Origin: Nocardia sp. BMG111209
GTDB taxonomy: Bacteria; Actinomycetota; Actinomycetes; Mycobacteriales; Mycobacteriaceae
Assembly: GCF_000381925.1 (NCBI RefSeq)
Contig: NZ_KB907307.1
Coordinates: forward strand, 1,302,001-1,366,000
Length of the DNA: 64,000 bases
Direction of reading: 5' to 3'
Shown here: piece after piece, positions 1 to 8,078 of the stretch
Position numbering within the stretch: position 1 is the stretch's first letter
How the letters are laid out: each line of letters begins with the position of its first letter
Notes under the pieces: generated by a model
The model's input: only the letters and a program-made list of their open reading frames with translations
Told to the model about the DNA's origin: nothing
The model's database searches: none
Program-made: the position numbers and the translations under genes

Positions 1-2
1 TG

Positions 3-1850
3 CTGTTCCAGCTCACCGGCGACGAGGCGATCGCGGCCACGACGATCGGGCCGGTACCCGGTTATATCGGCGGGAATCTCGGCTTCGGGTTGACCGATCC
101 GGCGGATGTCGCGCTGCTGCGGGCCGAGGCCGCGCGTTTCCTGAAGCGCCACCGCGATTCCGGCGCGGGATCGATCGATCCCGGCCCGCTCGACCGGATC
201 CCCCGCAGCCTGGCACTGGCCGGTGGCGTGGCGGAACTACCGCCCGAGGACGTCGACCTGTGGGTGGAGGAACTCGCAATCGATCCGTGGGCCCGCGGCC
301 TGGACTGGTCGCCGCAACCGCCGCCGGAGCGGCTCGCGGATTTCTCGGTGATCGTGATCGGCAGCGGTATGGGCGGATTGAACGCGGCCGTGCAACTGCG
401 GCACGCCGGAATCCGATTCACCGTGCTGGAGAAGAACTCCGGGGTCGGCGGCACCTGGTTCGAGAACCGCTATCCCGGCGCCCGGGTCGATTCCCCCAGC
501 CGCGCCTACACCCATGCCCTGGGGGTCGACTTCGAGATGGCGGCGCCGTGGTGCTCCCGGGCGGAGAACCAGCGCTACTTCGATTGGCTGGCCGACCGAT
601 ACGGTGTCCGCGAGCACATCGTCTTCGACACCGAGGTGCAGACCGTCACCTGGCACGAGGACACCGCCACCTGGGAGATCGTGGCGACCGGGCCCGGCGG
701 CCGGCAGGTCCACACCGCCGACGCGGTGATCAGCGCCGTCGGGCTGCTCTCGCGGCCCAGCCTGCCGAACATCCCCGGTATGGACGATTTCCGCGGGCCC
801 GCCTTCCACACCGCTCGCTGGCCCGAGGGCCTGGACGTCACCGGCGCGCGGGTCGCGGTGATCGGAACCGGTTGCTCCGGTGTGCAATTGGTACCCGAGC
901 TGGCGAAGCTCGCCGGACACGTCGAGGTGTTCCAGCGCACCCCGCAGTGGCTGTTCGAGCACGACGGCTACCTCTCGCCGTTCCCTGACCAGGTGCGGTG
1001 GCTCGACCGGAATCTGCCCTACCACCCGCATTTCATGCGGTTCCGCGCGAATTGGATGCTGGGCCCGTACCTTTCGGGGCCGTTGCGCGAGATCGACCCC
1101 GAGTTCCGGGATCCGCACGCGCGCAGCGCGGTGAACAAGCAGATCCGCGACGAGCGGGTCGCGTTCATCCGCCGCAAGCTGGCCGACCGGCCGGATCTGG
1201 CGGAGAAGATGATCCCGCCGCATCCGCCGTTCTCGGCGCGGCCGGTGCAGGTCGACTCGCACGACAACTTCTACGACGCGATCATGCGCGAGGACGTCAC
1301 CCTCACCACCGACGGGATCGAACGCATCACCGCCACCGGCATCCGGACCGTCGACGGCGTCGAGCACGAGGCCGACATCATCGTGTACGCCACCGGTTTC
1401 CGCGCCAACGAATGCCTGTGGCCGATGGATGTCGTGGGCCGCGAGGGACTTTCGGTACACCGGTTGTGGGAGAAGGACGGCCCGCGCGCCTATCTCGGCA
1501 CGATGCTGCCCGGTTTCCCGAACTTCTTCCTGATCTACGGACCCAATATGAACCCCTACGGCGGGCTCGGCGTGGTCAATCACCAGGAGATGGCGACCCG
1601 CTTCCTGCTCACCTGCCTCGCGGAACTGCTACGCGGGCAACACCGTACGGTCGACGTCACCGACGCGGGCTACCAGCGGTACAACGACGAGCTCGACGCC
1701 CGCGAGAAGTTCAAGATCTACACCGATTCCCGGGCGAGCAGCTACTACACCAACGCACACGGCCGCTCCGCGGTGAACTGTCCCTTCCCCGGCAACGAGA
1801 TGTGGCATCGGCTGCGCACCCCCGACTTCAGCGAGGTGATCCTCGGCTGA
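3..1850 (+). CDS. Flavin-containing Baeyer-Villiger monooxygenase, 5' end outside the window
   Basis: An NADPH/FAD monooxygenase that would insert oxygen next to a ketone, giving an ester or lactone. Seen: a first Rossmann motif GSGMGG near base 360, the Baeyer-Villiger fingerprint FxGxxxHxxxWP (FRGPAFHTARWP, about 789-824) and a second Rossmann motif GTGCSG near 860. The frame is open from base 3 with no stop, and the residues before the TTG at 90 continue the N-terminal extension known in the 4-hydroxyacetophenone monooxygenase subgroup (about 640 residues). The gene therefore starts upstream of the window, and the TTG is not the true start. Its last 23 bases overlap the end of the convergent MMPL gene. 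The substrate cannot be read from sequence; a cyclic or aryl ketone is likely. Confidence 0.9.
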   Translation: MFQLTGDEAIAATTIGPVPGYIGGNLGFGLTDPADVALLRAEAARFLKRHRDSGAGSIDPGPLDRIPRSLALAGGVAELPPEDVDLWVEELAIDPWARGLDWSPQPPPERLADFSVIVIGSGMGGLNAAVQLRHAGIRFTVLEKNSGVGGTWFENRYPGARVDSPSRAYTHALGVDFEMAAPWCSRAENQRYFDWLADRYGVREHIVFDTEVQTVTWHEDTATWEIVATGPGGRQVHTADAVISAVGLLSRPSLPNIPGMDDFRGPAFHTARWPEGLDVTGARVAVIGTGCSGVQLVPELAKLAGHVEVFQRTPQWLFEHDGYLSPFPDQVRWLDRNLPYHPHFMRFRANWMLGPYLSGPLREIDPEFRDPHARSAVNKQIRDERVAFIRRKLADRPDLAEKMIPPHPPFSARPVQVDSHDNFYDAIMREDVTLTTDGIERITATGIRTVDGVEHEADIIVYATGFRANECLWPMDVVGREGLSVHRLWEKDGPRAYLGTMLPGFPNFFLIYGPNMNPYGGLGVVNHQEMATRFLLTCLAELLRGQHRTVDVTDAGYQRYNDELDAREKFKIYTDSRASSYYTNAHGRSAVNCPFPGNEMWHRLRTPDFSEVILG

Positions 1851-4074
1851 CTGTCACGCGCGACGCCTCGTGCCGCCCGCCCCCGCCGTCACCGGCGGAC
1901 CCGCGGTCGGACTGCAGGGCGTTGCCCTCGATGTCGAAATCGGGCACGAACCTGTCGAACCACCTGGAGTGCAACCACATTCGGTCGCCGAGCAGACTCA
2001 TGACCGCCGGGATCAGGGTGAGCCGCACGACGAACGCGTCGAGGAACACCCCGACCGCGAGGGACAGTCCGATCGACTTGATGATCGGATCCCCGGCGGC
2101 GAGGAAGGCGATGAACACGCCGAACATGATCAGCGCCGCCGCGGTGACCACCCGCGCGGACAGCCCGACGCCGTTGCGAACCGCGGCCTGCGCGTCACCG
2201 GACCTGCCGTACTCCTCCTTGATCCGGGAGACCACGAAAACCTCGTAGTCGCTGGACAATCCGAAGACGATACCGAGCACGATGATCGGCAGGAAGCTGA
2301 TCGTCTCCCCCGGCGTGATGCCGAGAAGTCCTGCGCCCCAGCCCCATTGGAACACCGCGACCTGGATGCCGATCGCCGCGAACACCGACAGCAGGAACCC
2401 GACGATGGACGTCAGCGGTACCAGCGCCGCGCGGAAGGCGACGGTGAGCAGCACGAACGCGAGTCCGACCACGACCACCAGGAAGATCGGCAGCGCCGAG
2501 CCGAGTTTGTCGGAGGTGTCGATATTGGAGGCGGTGGTACCGGTCACCTGGAGTGTCGCGCCGGTGCCGGCCGCGACGTTCGCGCGATCGTGCCGGATCC
2601 GGCGCACCAGATCCGCGGTGGCCGGGTCGTTCGGGCCGGTGGTGGGGATGACCTGCAGCAACGCGGTGCTGCCCCGGACCGGGCCGGGGGCCGCGGCGAG
2701 GACGCCGGGCTCGCGCTGCACCTTCGCCGCGATGGCGGGCACGGCGGTCGCGGGATCGGCATTCGCCGGCAGATCCACCACGACCAGCAACGGCCCGTTG
2801 AAGCCGGGACCGAGATGGTCGGCGGTGAGATCGTAGGCGCGGCGTGAGGTGTTGGATTCCGGCTGGGACGCGCCGCTGGGCAGTCCCAGATGGATACCCA
2901 GCGTGGGCAGTCCCGCCACGATCAGCACCGCGGCGCCGGCGAGCATCAGCGGCAGCCGGAACCGGACCACGAAGCGGGCCCACCGGGCACCCAGGGTCCG
3001 CTCCGGGGTGAACGCGGCGGTCCGGGCCACCTGGCGGGCCCGGCCGGGCCGCAACGGCGTGCGGATGAACTTCGCGACCTTGTCGCCCGCGAAACCCAGC
3101 AGCGCCGGCAGCAGCGTGATCGCGATCAGCAGGGCGACCAGCACCGCACCCGCGGCGGCCAGACCCATGTAGGTCAAGAACGGGATGCCGACCACCGCCA
3201 GACCGCACAACGCGATGATCACGGTGACCGCCGCGAACACCACCGCGCCGCCGGAGGTGCCCACCGCGAGCGCGGCCGATTCGCCCAGCGGGACGTGCCG
3301 GAGCATGTTGTTGCGATATCGGTTCAGGATGAACAGCGCGTAGTCGATCCCGCACGACAATCCGAGCATCAACGCCAATGACAGGGCCGCCGACGGCATG
3401 TGCACCACCGCGGCCGCCGCGTAGATCCCGAGCGCGCCGATCCCGACGCCGACACAGGCCGTCACGATCGGCAGTCCGGCCGCCACGACGGCTCCGAAGG
3501 TGATCAGCAGGATCACGAACGCCGCGACGACGCCGATGATCTCCGGAATCTCGGGCACCTTCACCTGATAACCCGGATAGGCGCTGCCGGAGTACTCCAC
3601 CTGCGCGCCGGCCGCCTCGGCCGGCTTCATCGCCGCGCGCAGCGCGTCCAGGTCCGATTCGTCCACCTCACCCGGCGGCGACGACCACAGCACCGTGCCC
3701 AGCCCGACGCGGCCGTCGGGTGACACCTGCCGGGTCTGCTGTGGGCTCAGCGCCGCGGCCACGTGCGGCACCGCGGGCAGACCGGCCATCGCGGCGCCGA
3801 TCCCGGCGGCGAGACCGGGATCGGAGAGCTTGGCGCCCTCGCCGGCGGCGAACACGATCTGGGTCTGCGCGCCGCCGTACTCCGGCATCGTCTGCCGCAG
3901 ATGTTCGACGGCCCGCTGGGACTCCGTGCCCGGAATCGTGAAATCGTCCGTCGGCCGGCCACCGGCGGTCAGCCCGGCGATGGCCACCCCCAGGAGGACC
4001 ACCAGCCAGATGCCCGACACCAACCACCGGCGACGGTAGGCGAAGGCGCCGATTGCATACAGATAACGCGACAT
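1828..4074 (-). CDS. MMPL/RND-family membrane transporter
   Basis: About 748 residues with the duplicated RND layout: a transmembrane helix near residue 20, a first periplasmic domain, a five-helix membrane block, a second helix and periplasmic domain, and a final five-helix block. This is the MmpL/YdfJ group, which exports lipids or hydrophobic compounds by proton motive force. ATG 4074 is chosen over GTG 4077 because AGGAGGGG (4081-4088) is 6 bases from the ATG and only 3 from the GTG. The C-terminal tail (Gly/Arg/Ser-rich) reads 23 bases into the end of the convergent monooxygenase gene. It is a stand-alone MMPL with no mmpS partner beside it, so its substrate is open. Confidence 0.92.
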   Translation of the reverse strand: MSRYLYAIGAFAYRRRWLVSGIWLVVLLGVAIAGLTAGGRPTDDFTIPGTESQRAVEHLRQTMPEYGGAQTQIVFAAGEGAKLSDPGLAAGIGAAMAGLPAVPHVAAALSPQQTRQVSPDGRVGLGTVLWSSPPGEVDESDLDALRAAMKPAEAAGAQVEYSGSAYPGYQVKVPEIPEIIGVVAAFVILLITFGAVVAAGLPIVTACVGVGIGALGIYAAAAVVHMPSAALSLALMLGLSCGIDYALFILNRYRNNMLRHVPLGESAALAVGTSGGAVVFAAVTVIIALCGLAVVGIPFLTYMGLAAAGAVLVALLIAITLLPALLGFAGDKVAKFIRTPLRPGRARQVARTAAFTPERTLGARWARFVVRFRLPLMLAGAAVLIVAGLPTLGIHLGLPSGASQPESNTSRRAYDLTADHLGPGFNGPLLVVVDLPANADPATAVPAIAAKVQREPGVLAAAPGPVRGSTALLQVIPTTGPNDPATADLVRRIRHDRANVAAGTGATLQVTGTTASNIDTSDKLGSALPIFLVVVVGLAFVLLTVAFRAALVPLTSIVGFLLSVFAAIGIQVAVFQWGWGAGLLGITPGETISFLPIIVLGIVFGLSSDYEVFVVSRIKEEYGRSGDAQAAVRNGVGLSARVVTAAALIMFGVFIAFLAAGDPIIKSIGLSLAVGVFLDAFVVRLTLIPAVMSLLGDRMWLHSRWFDRFVPDFDIEGNALQSDRGSAGDGGGGRHEASRVTVSRGSPR

Positions 4075-4181
4075 CACGTGCCCCTCCTGAGAAGTGCGAG
4101 CCCGAATCCGCGGCTTCCACTGTGCACTGCCCCGAGCGCCCCCGGGCTACGCGCGCCCTTCCGGCACTGTGATGTGACATT

Positions 4182-4214
4182 CCGCGCACGGACCGGTTAC
4201 CGGATCGTGCGCGG
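4182..4214. terminator. Strong hairpin after the slipin operon
   Basis: Arms CCGCGCACG (4182-4190) and CGTGCGCGG (4206-4214) pair perfectly and enclose a second CCGG/CCGG pair. It lies 50 bases past the stop of the last small gene of the minus-strand slipin operon and about 100 bases upstream of the MMPL start, so it probably ends the slipin transcript. No clear U-tract follows, as is common in actinobacteria. Confidence 0.55.
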
Positions 4215-4264
4215 TCGCGTGTGTGGCGGGTGGTCGGGGAGCGTGTCCGACTACCCGCCTCAGG

Positions 4265-4411
4265 TCAGCGGATCTTCTCGGGGATGGTGTCGAGGGCGTG
4301 CAGCACGTGGACCGCGAGTTCGGATGCGGAGCGGTCGTCCAGTTCGGAATGTGCGCGCACGGCGTCCCGGACACGTCCGACGCGGCGCTCGTACGGTGTT
4401 TCGATGGTCAT
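4265..4411 (-). CDS. Small acidic/basic helical protein, 48 residues
   Basis: The reading frame begins MTIETPYERR and ends LHALDTIPEKIR, with strong third-position GC. It resembles short actinobacterial proteins I recall as DUF6307, but this is memory and not a search. ATG 4411 is preferred to an upstream in-frame extension because AGGAACGAA precedes it directly and the extension would run into the preceding small gene. The stop of that gene (TAG 4421-4419) lies inside this ribosome-binding region, so the two are co-translated. It is the last gene of the slipin operon. Function is unknown. Confidence 0.65.
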   Translation of the reverse strand: MTIETPYERRVGRVRDAVRAHSELDDRSASELAVHVLHALDTIPEKIR

Positions 4412-4418
4412 TTCGTTC

Positions 4419-4595
4419 CTATCGGCGGTAGTAGGTGATCTGGTCGGTGGTCTCGCGGGCACACGCGCATTCGCGCTGCAATCCGCGGCTCACGGTCGCG
4501 GCGCAGAATCGCAAGCCGATGTCCCCGTGTGCCGCGCGCGTGTGATCGCATGCCGGGCAATCGAATTCGAGCAGGGCAATGGGTGAGGAAGTCAA
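4419..4595 (-). CDS. Small Cys-rich (zinc-ribbon-like) protein, 58 residues
   Basis: Too short for usual ORF cut-offs. The frame contains CPAC near residue 13-16, a single Cys near 31 and a CAC near 43-45, which suggests a small metal-binding knuckle. The proposed start is TTG 4595-4593, which overlaps the TGA of the slipin gene as TTGA; no in-frame ATG or GTG exists, so translational coupling is the simplest reading. GC at third positions is high throughout and the frame ends (YYRR) just before the next small gene's ribosome-binding site. No family is recognised. It could be a short accessory partner of the slipin. Confidence 0.5.
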   Translation of the reverse strand: MTSSPIALLEFDCPACDHTRAAHGDIGLRFCAATVSRGLQRECACARETTDQITYYRR

Positions 4596-5437
4596 TTCGG
4601 TACCACTTCGGAGTCGACCGGACGGAGGGCGGCGCCGGGTTCGGACGGCCCGGCGATAGTGGTGGCGGAGGCGGATTCGCGGGCGAGGAAGGTGCCGAGT
4701 TCGCCGATCGTGCTCATCAGCGGTGCGGGGAACACGACGGTGGTGTTCTTGTCGACACCGAGCTCGATCAAGGTCTGCAGGTTGCGTAACTGCAGGGCCA
4801 GCGGATGCGCCATCATGGTGTCGGAGGCGTCCCCGAGCGCGGCGGCGGCGAGCGATTCACCCTCGGCGGCAATGATTTTGGCTCGCTTCTCGCGTTCGGC
4901 CTCGGCCTGGCGGGCCATCGCTCGTTTCATGCTGTCGGGCAGCTGGATATCCTTCAGTTCGACGAGGGTGACCTCGATGCCCCATTCGAGCGTGGTGGTG
5001 TCGAGAATCTCCCGGATACCGGCATTGAGGTCGTCGGTATCGGACAACGCCTCGTCCAGGGTGTGGCGTCCGACCACCTTGCGCAGGGTCGTCTGCGCGA
5101 TCTGATTGATGGCGGCGTAGACGTCCTGAATGGCCACCACCGATTTCACCGCATCGACGACCCGGAAATAGGAGACCGCGGAAATATCGACGCTGACGTT
5201 GTCGCGGGTGATGATGCCCTGCGACTGGATCGGCATCGTGATGATCCGCAGCGACACTTTCGACAGCCGGTCGATGACGGGAATGATGAATCGCAATCCG
5301 GGTTCCCGCACCGCGACCACACGCCCCAGGCGGAACAGCACCCCCCGCTCGTACTGTGCGACGACCTTGATCGACATGGCCAGCAGGATCAGCGCGACCA
5401 CGGCGACGATCACGACGATCACGATGAATGCTTGCAC
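4592..5437 (-). CDS. Slipin (SPFH/prohibitin-family membrane protein)
   Basis: 281 residues. A single N-terminal transmembrane helix (residues 2-20) is followed by a full SPFH domain: QYERGVLFRLGR, GLRFIIPVID, and the TLR...G...DE repeat typical of stomatin/slipin proteins. A helical region rich in A, E and K follows, which is the oligomerisation coiled coil. Slipins form membrane-bound ring assemblies thought to organise membrane microdomains. The start is GTG 5437 with GAGGA 8 bases upstream; a longer frame exists but has no supporting start. It is the second gene of a minus-strand operon with a small membrane protein upstream and two tiny genes downstream. No NfeD gene, the usual slipin partner, is adjacent. 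Confidence 0.9.
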   Translation of the reverse strand: MQAFIVIVVIVAVVALILLAMSIKVVAQYERGVLFRLGRVVAVREPGLRFIIPVIDRLSKVSLRIITMPIQSQGIITRDNVSVDISAVSYFRVVDAVKSVVAIQDVYAAINQIAQTTLRKVVGRHTLDEALSDTDDLNAGIREILDTTTLEWGIEVTLVELKDIQLPDSMKRAMARQAEAEREKRAKIIAAEGESLAAAALGDASDTMMAHPLALQLRNLQTLIELGVDKNTTVVFPAPLMSTIGELGTFLARESASATTIAGPSEPGAALRPVDSEVVPN

Positions 5438-5486
5438 GGACCCGTCCTCGCATTCGTCGCGCTGGGCGGGTTCGCCGTTCCGATGC

Positions 5487-5756
5487 TCATTTCGCAGCCT
5501 CTTTCTCCGGCGCCGCGGCCGTCCAGCGCTCCAGGCGGTCCCGCCAGCTCGGCGTCGTGCGGATATGACGCGAGCCACCGGCATGTTCGTCCCGGTCACG
5601 CGCCAATGCGGTCGCGTCCCGCTCGGACCGCTCGAATGCACGGTGTGCGGTGGTGCCGCGACGGGCGGTGCGGCGCTGCCCTGCCAGCAGCAGACCCAGC
5701 CCGCCCAGCCCGATGGCACCCATGACCAAGACGATCAGTCCGATGAGGACGATCAT
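5487..5756 (-). CDS. Small membrane protein, first gene of the slipin operon
   Basis: 89 residues: one strongly hydrophobic helix (residues 2-26, Ile/Leu/Gly-rich), then a basic and acidic soluble tail. ATG 5756 has GGAG 5 bases upstream. It sits 49 bases before the slipin start on the same strand, so the two probably act together at the membrane. It is not NfeD-like and I do not recognise a family. The promoter region upstream holds a palindromic operator (5809-5825). Confidence 0.7.
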   Translation of the reverse strand: MIVLIGLIVLVMGAIGLGGLGLLLAGQRRTARRGTTAHRAFERSERDATALARDRDEHAGGSRHIRTTPSWRDRLERWTAAAPEKEAAK

Positions 5757-5808
5757 GACAACTCCAGTCGCTCGCGTTACCTGCGAGTATAGGAGCGTCC
5801 ACGTCGTA

Positions 5809-5825
5809 TGTCTACAACGTAGACA
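5809..5825. promoter_or_regulatory. Palindromic operator upstream of the slipin operon
   Basis: TGTCTAC (5809-5815), spacer AAC, GTAGACA (5819-5825): a perfect 7-base inverted repeat. It lies 53 bases upstream of the first slipin-operon gene. The TAC/GTA core resembles sites of BlaI/MecI/CopY-type repressors; no such regulator is encoded nearby, so the cognate protein is a guess. Confidence 0.5.
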
Positions 5826-5898
5826 GACGGGATCGTCGTATTCGGCCTTTCGCTGTCGGGAGTGCCGTCGGCGCTGCCGATGGTGAAGGTGTGTGCGC

Positions 5899-6966
5899 TC
5901 ACAGTCCGGCGGCCACGGCCGTCGCGGCGTCGATCAGCGCATCGACCCCGGCGGTGGTCGGCACACCGGCCGCCGCGCGGTTGCCCGCGCTGTCACGGGC
6001 GCGGCGCACCACCCCTTCGCGGATGATCGCGACCTTCCACAGGCCGAGCGCGTGCCAGAACCTCAGCGCACCCGGATCCCTTCCGTTGCAAGCGAAGTAC
6101 TCCGCGGCGAGCTCCTCGCGGTTCGGAAATCCGGGCAGCGCGCAGACGCCGAAGCTGTCGCCGGGACGTTCGCCCGGCTCGGGCCAGTAGGCGAGCAGGC
6201 TGCCGAGATCGGCGAGCGGATCACCGAGCGTGCACAATTCCCAGTCCAGTACCGCCGTGATGGTTCCGGCGCGCGGCTCGGTGATCACATTGCGGATGTG
6301 GAAATCGCCGTGTACCAACGTGATCTCGTGCTGCGGCGGGATCGCGGCCCGCAGGCGTTCGGTGAGCCGGTCGAGCTTCGGCGACTCCCGGGTCTTCGAC
6401 TGTTCCCACTGCCGTGCCCAACGGGTCAGCTGCCGTTGCGCATACGGCTTGTGACTCGCCAGGTCGGCCAGTCCGATCCGTTCCAGATCGAGGGCATGGA
6501 TGTCGGACAGGGTGCGCGGCAACGCGATTCCGGCGGCCCGGCGCTGCTCGGCCGGCAGCGCGGCGGCGATGTCGGGGCGGTCGATGACCGTCCCCTCGAC
6601 GAATTCCATCAGCACCATCGGCACGGTCGCGTGCTCCAGCACCCCGAGTACCCGTGGGACCGGCACCGCGGTTCCGGCGACGGCGCTCAGGATGCGGGCC
6701 TCCCGGACCACGTCGTGCGCCGACGCCAGCAACGTGCCCAGCGGCGGCCGGCGCACCACCCACCGCCGCCCGTCGGCATCGGTGACCACATAGGTCAGAT
6801 TCGACTGCCCGAGCCCGATCCGTTCGCCACGGAACGGACCGCGATGCGCCACCCCGAGTGCCGTGAGCCATCCGGCCAGCGCCGCATCGTCCACCACAGC
6901 GACCGCCGAATCCCCGGACGGTCCGACCGGCGGCTCGATATTCGGCACCGTACTCGTTCCGGACAT
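5899..6966 (-). CDS. Phosphotransferase (APH/choline-kinase fold) family protein
   Basis: 355 residues with the kinase-like fold of aminoglycoside phosphotransferases: a catalytic loop HGDFHIRN (residues 219-226) and a metal-binding LDWELCTLGDP (240-250). The N-terminal GLGQSNLTYVV is the nucleotide loop seen in the subgroup related to the ACAD10/ACAD11 kinase domain. These phosphorylate hydroxylated acids or acyl-CoAs in beta-oxidation-like routes more often than they confer drug resistance. ATG 6966 is preferred, with GAGGAG 7 bases upstream, to a longer frame without a ribosome-binding site. The neighbourhood of oxidoreductases fits a catabolic role. Confidence 0.85.
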   Translation of the reverse strand: MSGTSTVPNIEPPVGPSGDSAVAVVDDAALAGWLTALGVAHRGPFRGERIGLGQSNLTYVVTDADGRRWVVRRPPLGTLLASAHDVVREARILSAVAGTAVPVPRVLGVLEHATVPMVLMEFVEGTVIDRPDIAAALPAEQRRAAGIALPRTLSDIHALDLERIGLADLASHKPYAQRQLTRWARQWEQSKTRESPKLDRLTERLRAAIPPQHEITLVHGDFHIRNVITEPRAGTITAVLDWELCTLGDPLADLGSLLAYWPEPGERPGDSFGVCALPGFPNREELAAEYFACNGRDPGALRFWHALGLWKVAIIREGVVRRARDSAGNRAAAGVPTTAGVDALIDAATAVAAGL

Positions 6967-7120
6967 GTTTCCGCTCCTCAGTGGTCGCGCCTTCGGTCGA
7001 TACCGCCGCGATCGACCGGGAACGGCCCACCGCACGCGCCACCGACAATACTTGGGCGACCGCTCAAACCGGCCGGGAAGTGTTGCCGGCGTATCCGGAT
7101 GGTCGACGGTCCCGGAATCC

Positions 7121-7279
7121 TCAGTGCGGCTCGGTGATCGGCGACAACGCACCGGCCCACGCGAGCAGGGTGGGGTCGTTCAGGGTCGGGAGCAGCCGAT
7201 CGTGGTCGATGGTGCTGCCGGGTAGTGAGGGGACGGTGACGAGGAACAGGCCTGCGGCGCGGGCGGCGGTGGCGCCTGT
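7121..7279 (-). pseudogene. C-terminal remnant of a HAD-superfamily hydrolase
   Basis: A 52-codon reading frame ending at TGA 7123-7121 has almost pure G/C third positions. Its TGATAARAAG matches the DS(P)xG...AARAAGM motif region near the C-terminus of beta-phosphoglucomutase-like HAD hydrolases, followed by the typical VPS and a tail ending in LLAWA. The upstream part of the frame runs antisense into the tetR gene without homology, so the N-terminal three quarters of the hydrolase are gone. The rest of the 6980-7313 interval holds nothing else I recognise. Confidence 0.5.
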
Positions 7280-7313
7280 GCGGGGCCGAACGGGTGGCCG
7301 TGGGCGGTTCGGT

Positions 7314-7910
7314 TCACGGGTGGGCGGGGGGTGGGATCGGTCTGAGCATGCGGAGCACCATGTCGACGGTTCGTTCGATCGGTCGTTGGCGGGTGGTGAC
7401 GGTGAACAGGACGACGCGGGTCCAGATCGCGCCGAGCAGCATGTCGAAGACGTCGTCGGGGTCGATCGTGGGGTCGATACCGCCTGCCGGGGCGGCGCTG
7501 ACGATGGCACGGAACTGCGGGCGAGCGGATACCCGCAGGTAGACCGAGGGGGCGCCGGGTTTGTCGGAGGTGCGGTGGTGGGCGAGCAGACCGGCGGCGG
7601 CGACGCGTGCGGCGGGTTCGCCGAATACGGCGATGTAGGCGCGGATGAATCGGCGCAGGTCGCGGCGCAGATCTCCGGTGGGGGCGACCTCGACCGGGGC
7701 GGCGGCGGGGAAGGCCGCGTCCTCGATCAGTTCGATGCGCGACGGCCAGCGCCGATACAGGGCCGAGGCGTGCACCCCGGCCCGTTCGGCGATCGCCTGC
7801 ATGGTGGTGGCCTCGAATCCGCGCTCCACCAACAGGACCCGTGCGGCGGCGAGGGCGCGGTCATCGATGCTGGTGTCGCGCGGGCGGCCGACTTGTTGCG
7901 GATACGGCAT
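7314..7910 (-). CDS. TetR-family transcriptional regulator
   Basis: 198 residues. The N-terminal helix-turn-helix is typical (ARVLLVERGFEATTMQAIAERAGV, then ALYRRWPSR at about residues 20-58), with a variable ligand-binding C-terminal part. It is divergent from the alcohol dehydrogenase-SnoaL-SDR operon at 8079, and the 168-base gap contains an inverted repeat (7980-8002), so it most likely represses that operon. ATG 7910 has a GGTAGGA sequence just upstream. The gene ends beside the HAD remnant, so a rearrangement may have placed it here. Confidence 0.88.
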   Translation of the reverse strand: MPYPQQVGRPRDTSIDDRALAAARVLLVERGFEATTMQAIAERAGVHASALYRRWPSRIELIEDAAFPAAAPVEVAPTGDLRRDLRRFIRAYIAVFGEPAARVAAAGLLAHHRTSDKPGAPSVYLRVSARPQFRAIVSAAPAGGIDPTIDPDDVFDMLLGAIWTRVVLFTVTTRQRPIERTVDMVLRMLRPIPPPAHP

Positions 7911-7979
7911 GGGTCCTACCGTAACCGGTTCCTGATCGGGACGGCAAGTTGCAGGTCAGAGTGTATGAATCGGTACTCT

Positions 7980-8002
7980 GTCTCCTGTAACTTATAGGAG
8001 AC
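7980..8002. promoter_or_regulatory. Inverted repeat in the tetR/alcohol dehydrogenase divergent promoter
   Basis: GTCTCCT (7980-7986) and AGGAGAC (7996-8002) pair perfectly around a 9-base AT-rich spacer that could itself be a -10 element (TAACTTAT). It is 77 bases upstream of the alcohol dehydrogenase start, a natural place for the divergent TetR to bind. Confidence 0.5.
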
Positions 8003-8078
8003 TCTCTTCCGTATTCGGTGGGTGTGTGGTTATGGTCGAGGCCTGCGGGAAGAGTTGTCCCGCGAGAAGGAGACGACT

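Noticed and set aside
237..1583. 448-codon minus-strand frame opposite the monooxygenase
   Set aside because: The plus-strand frame has full Rossmann and Baeyer-Villiger motifs; the antisense product has no recognisable fold.
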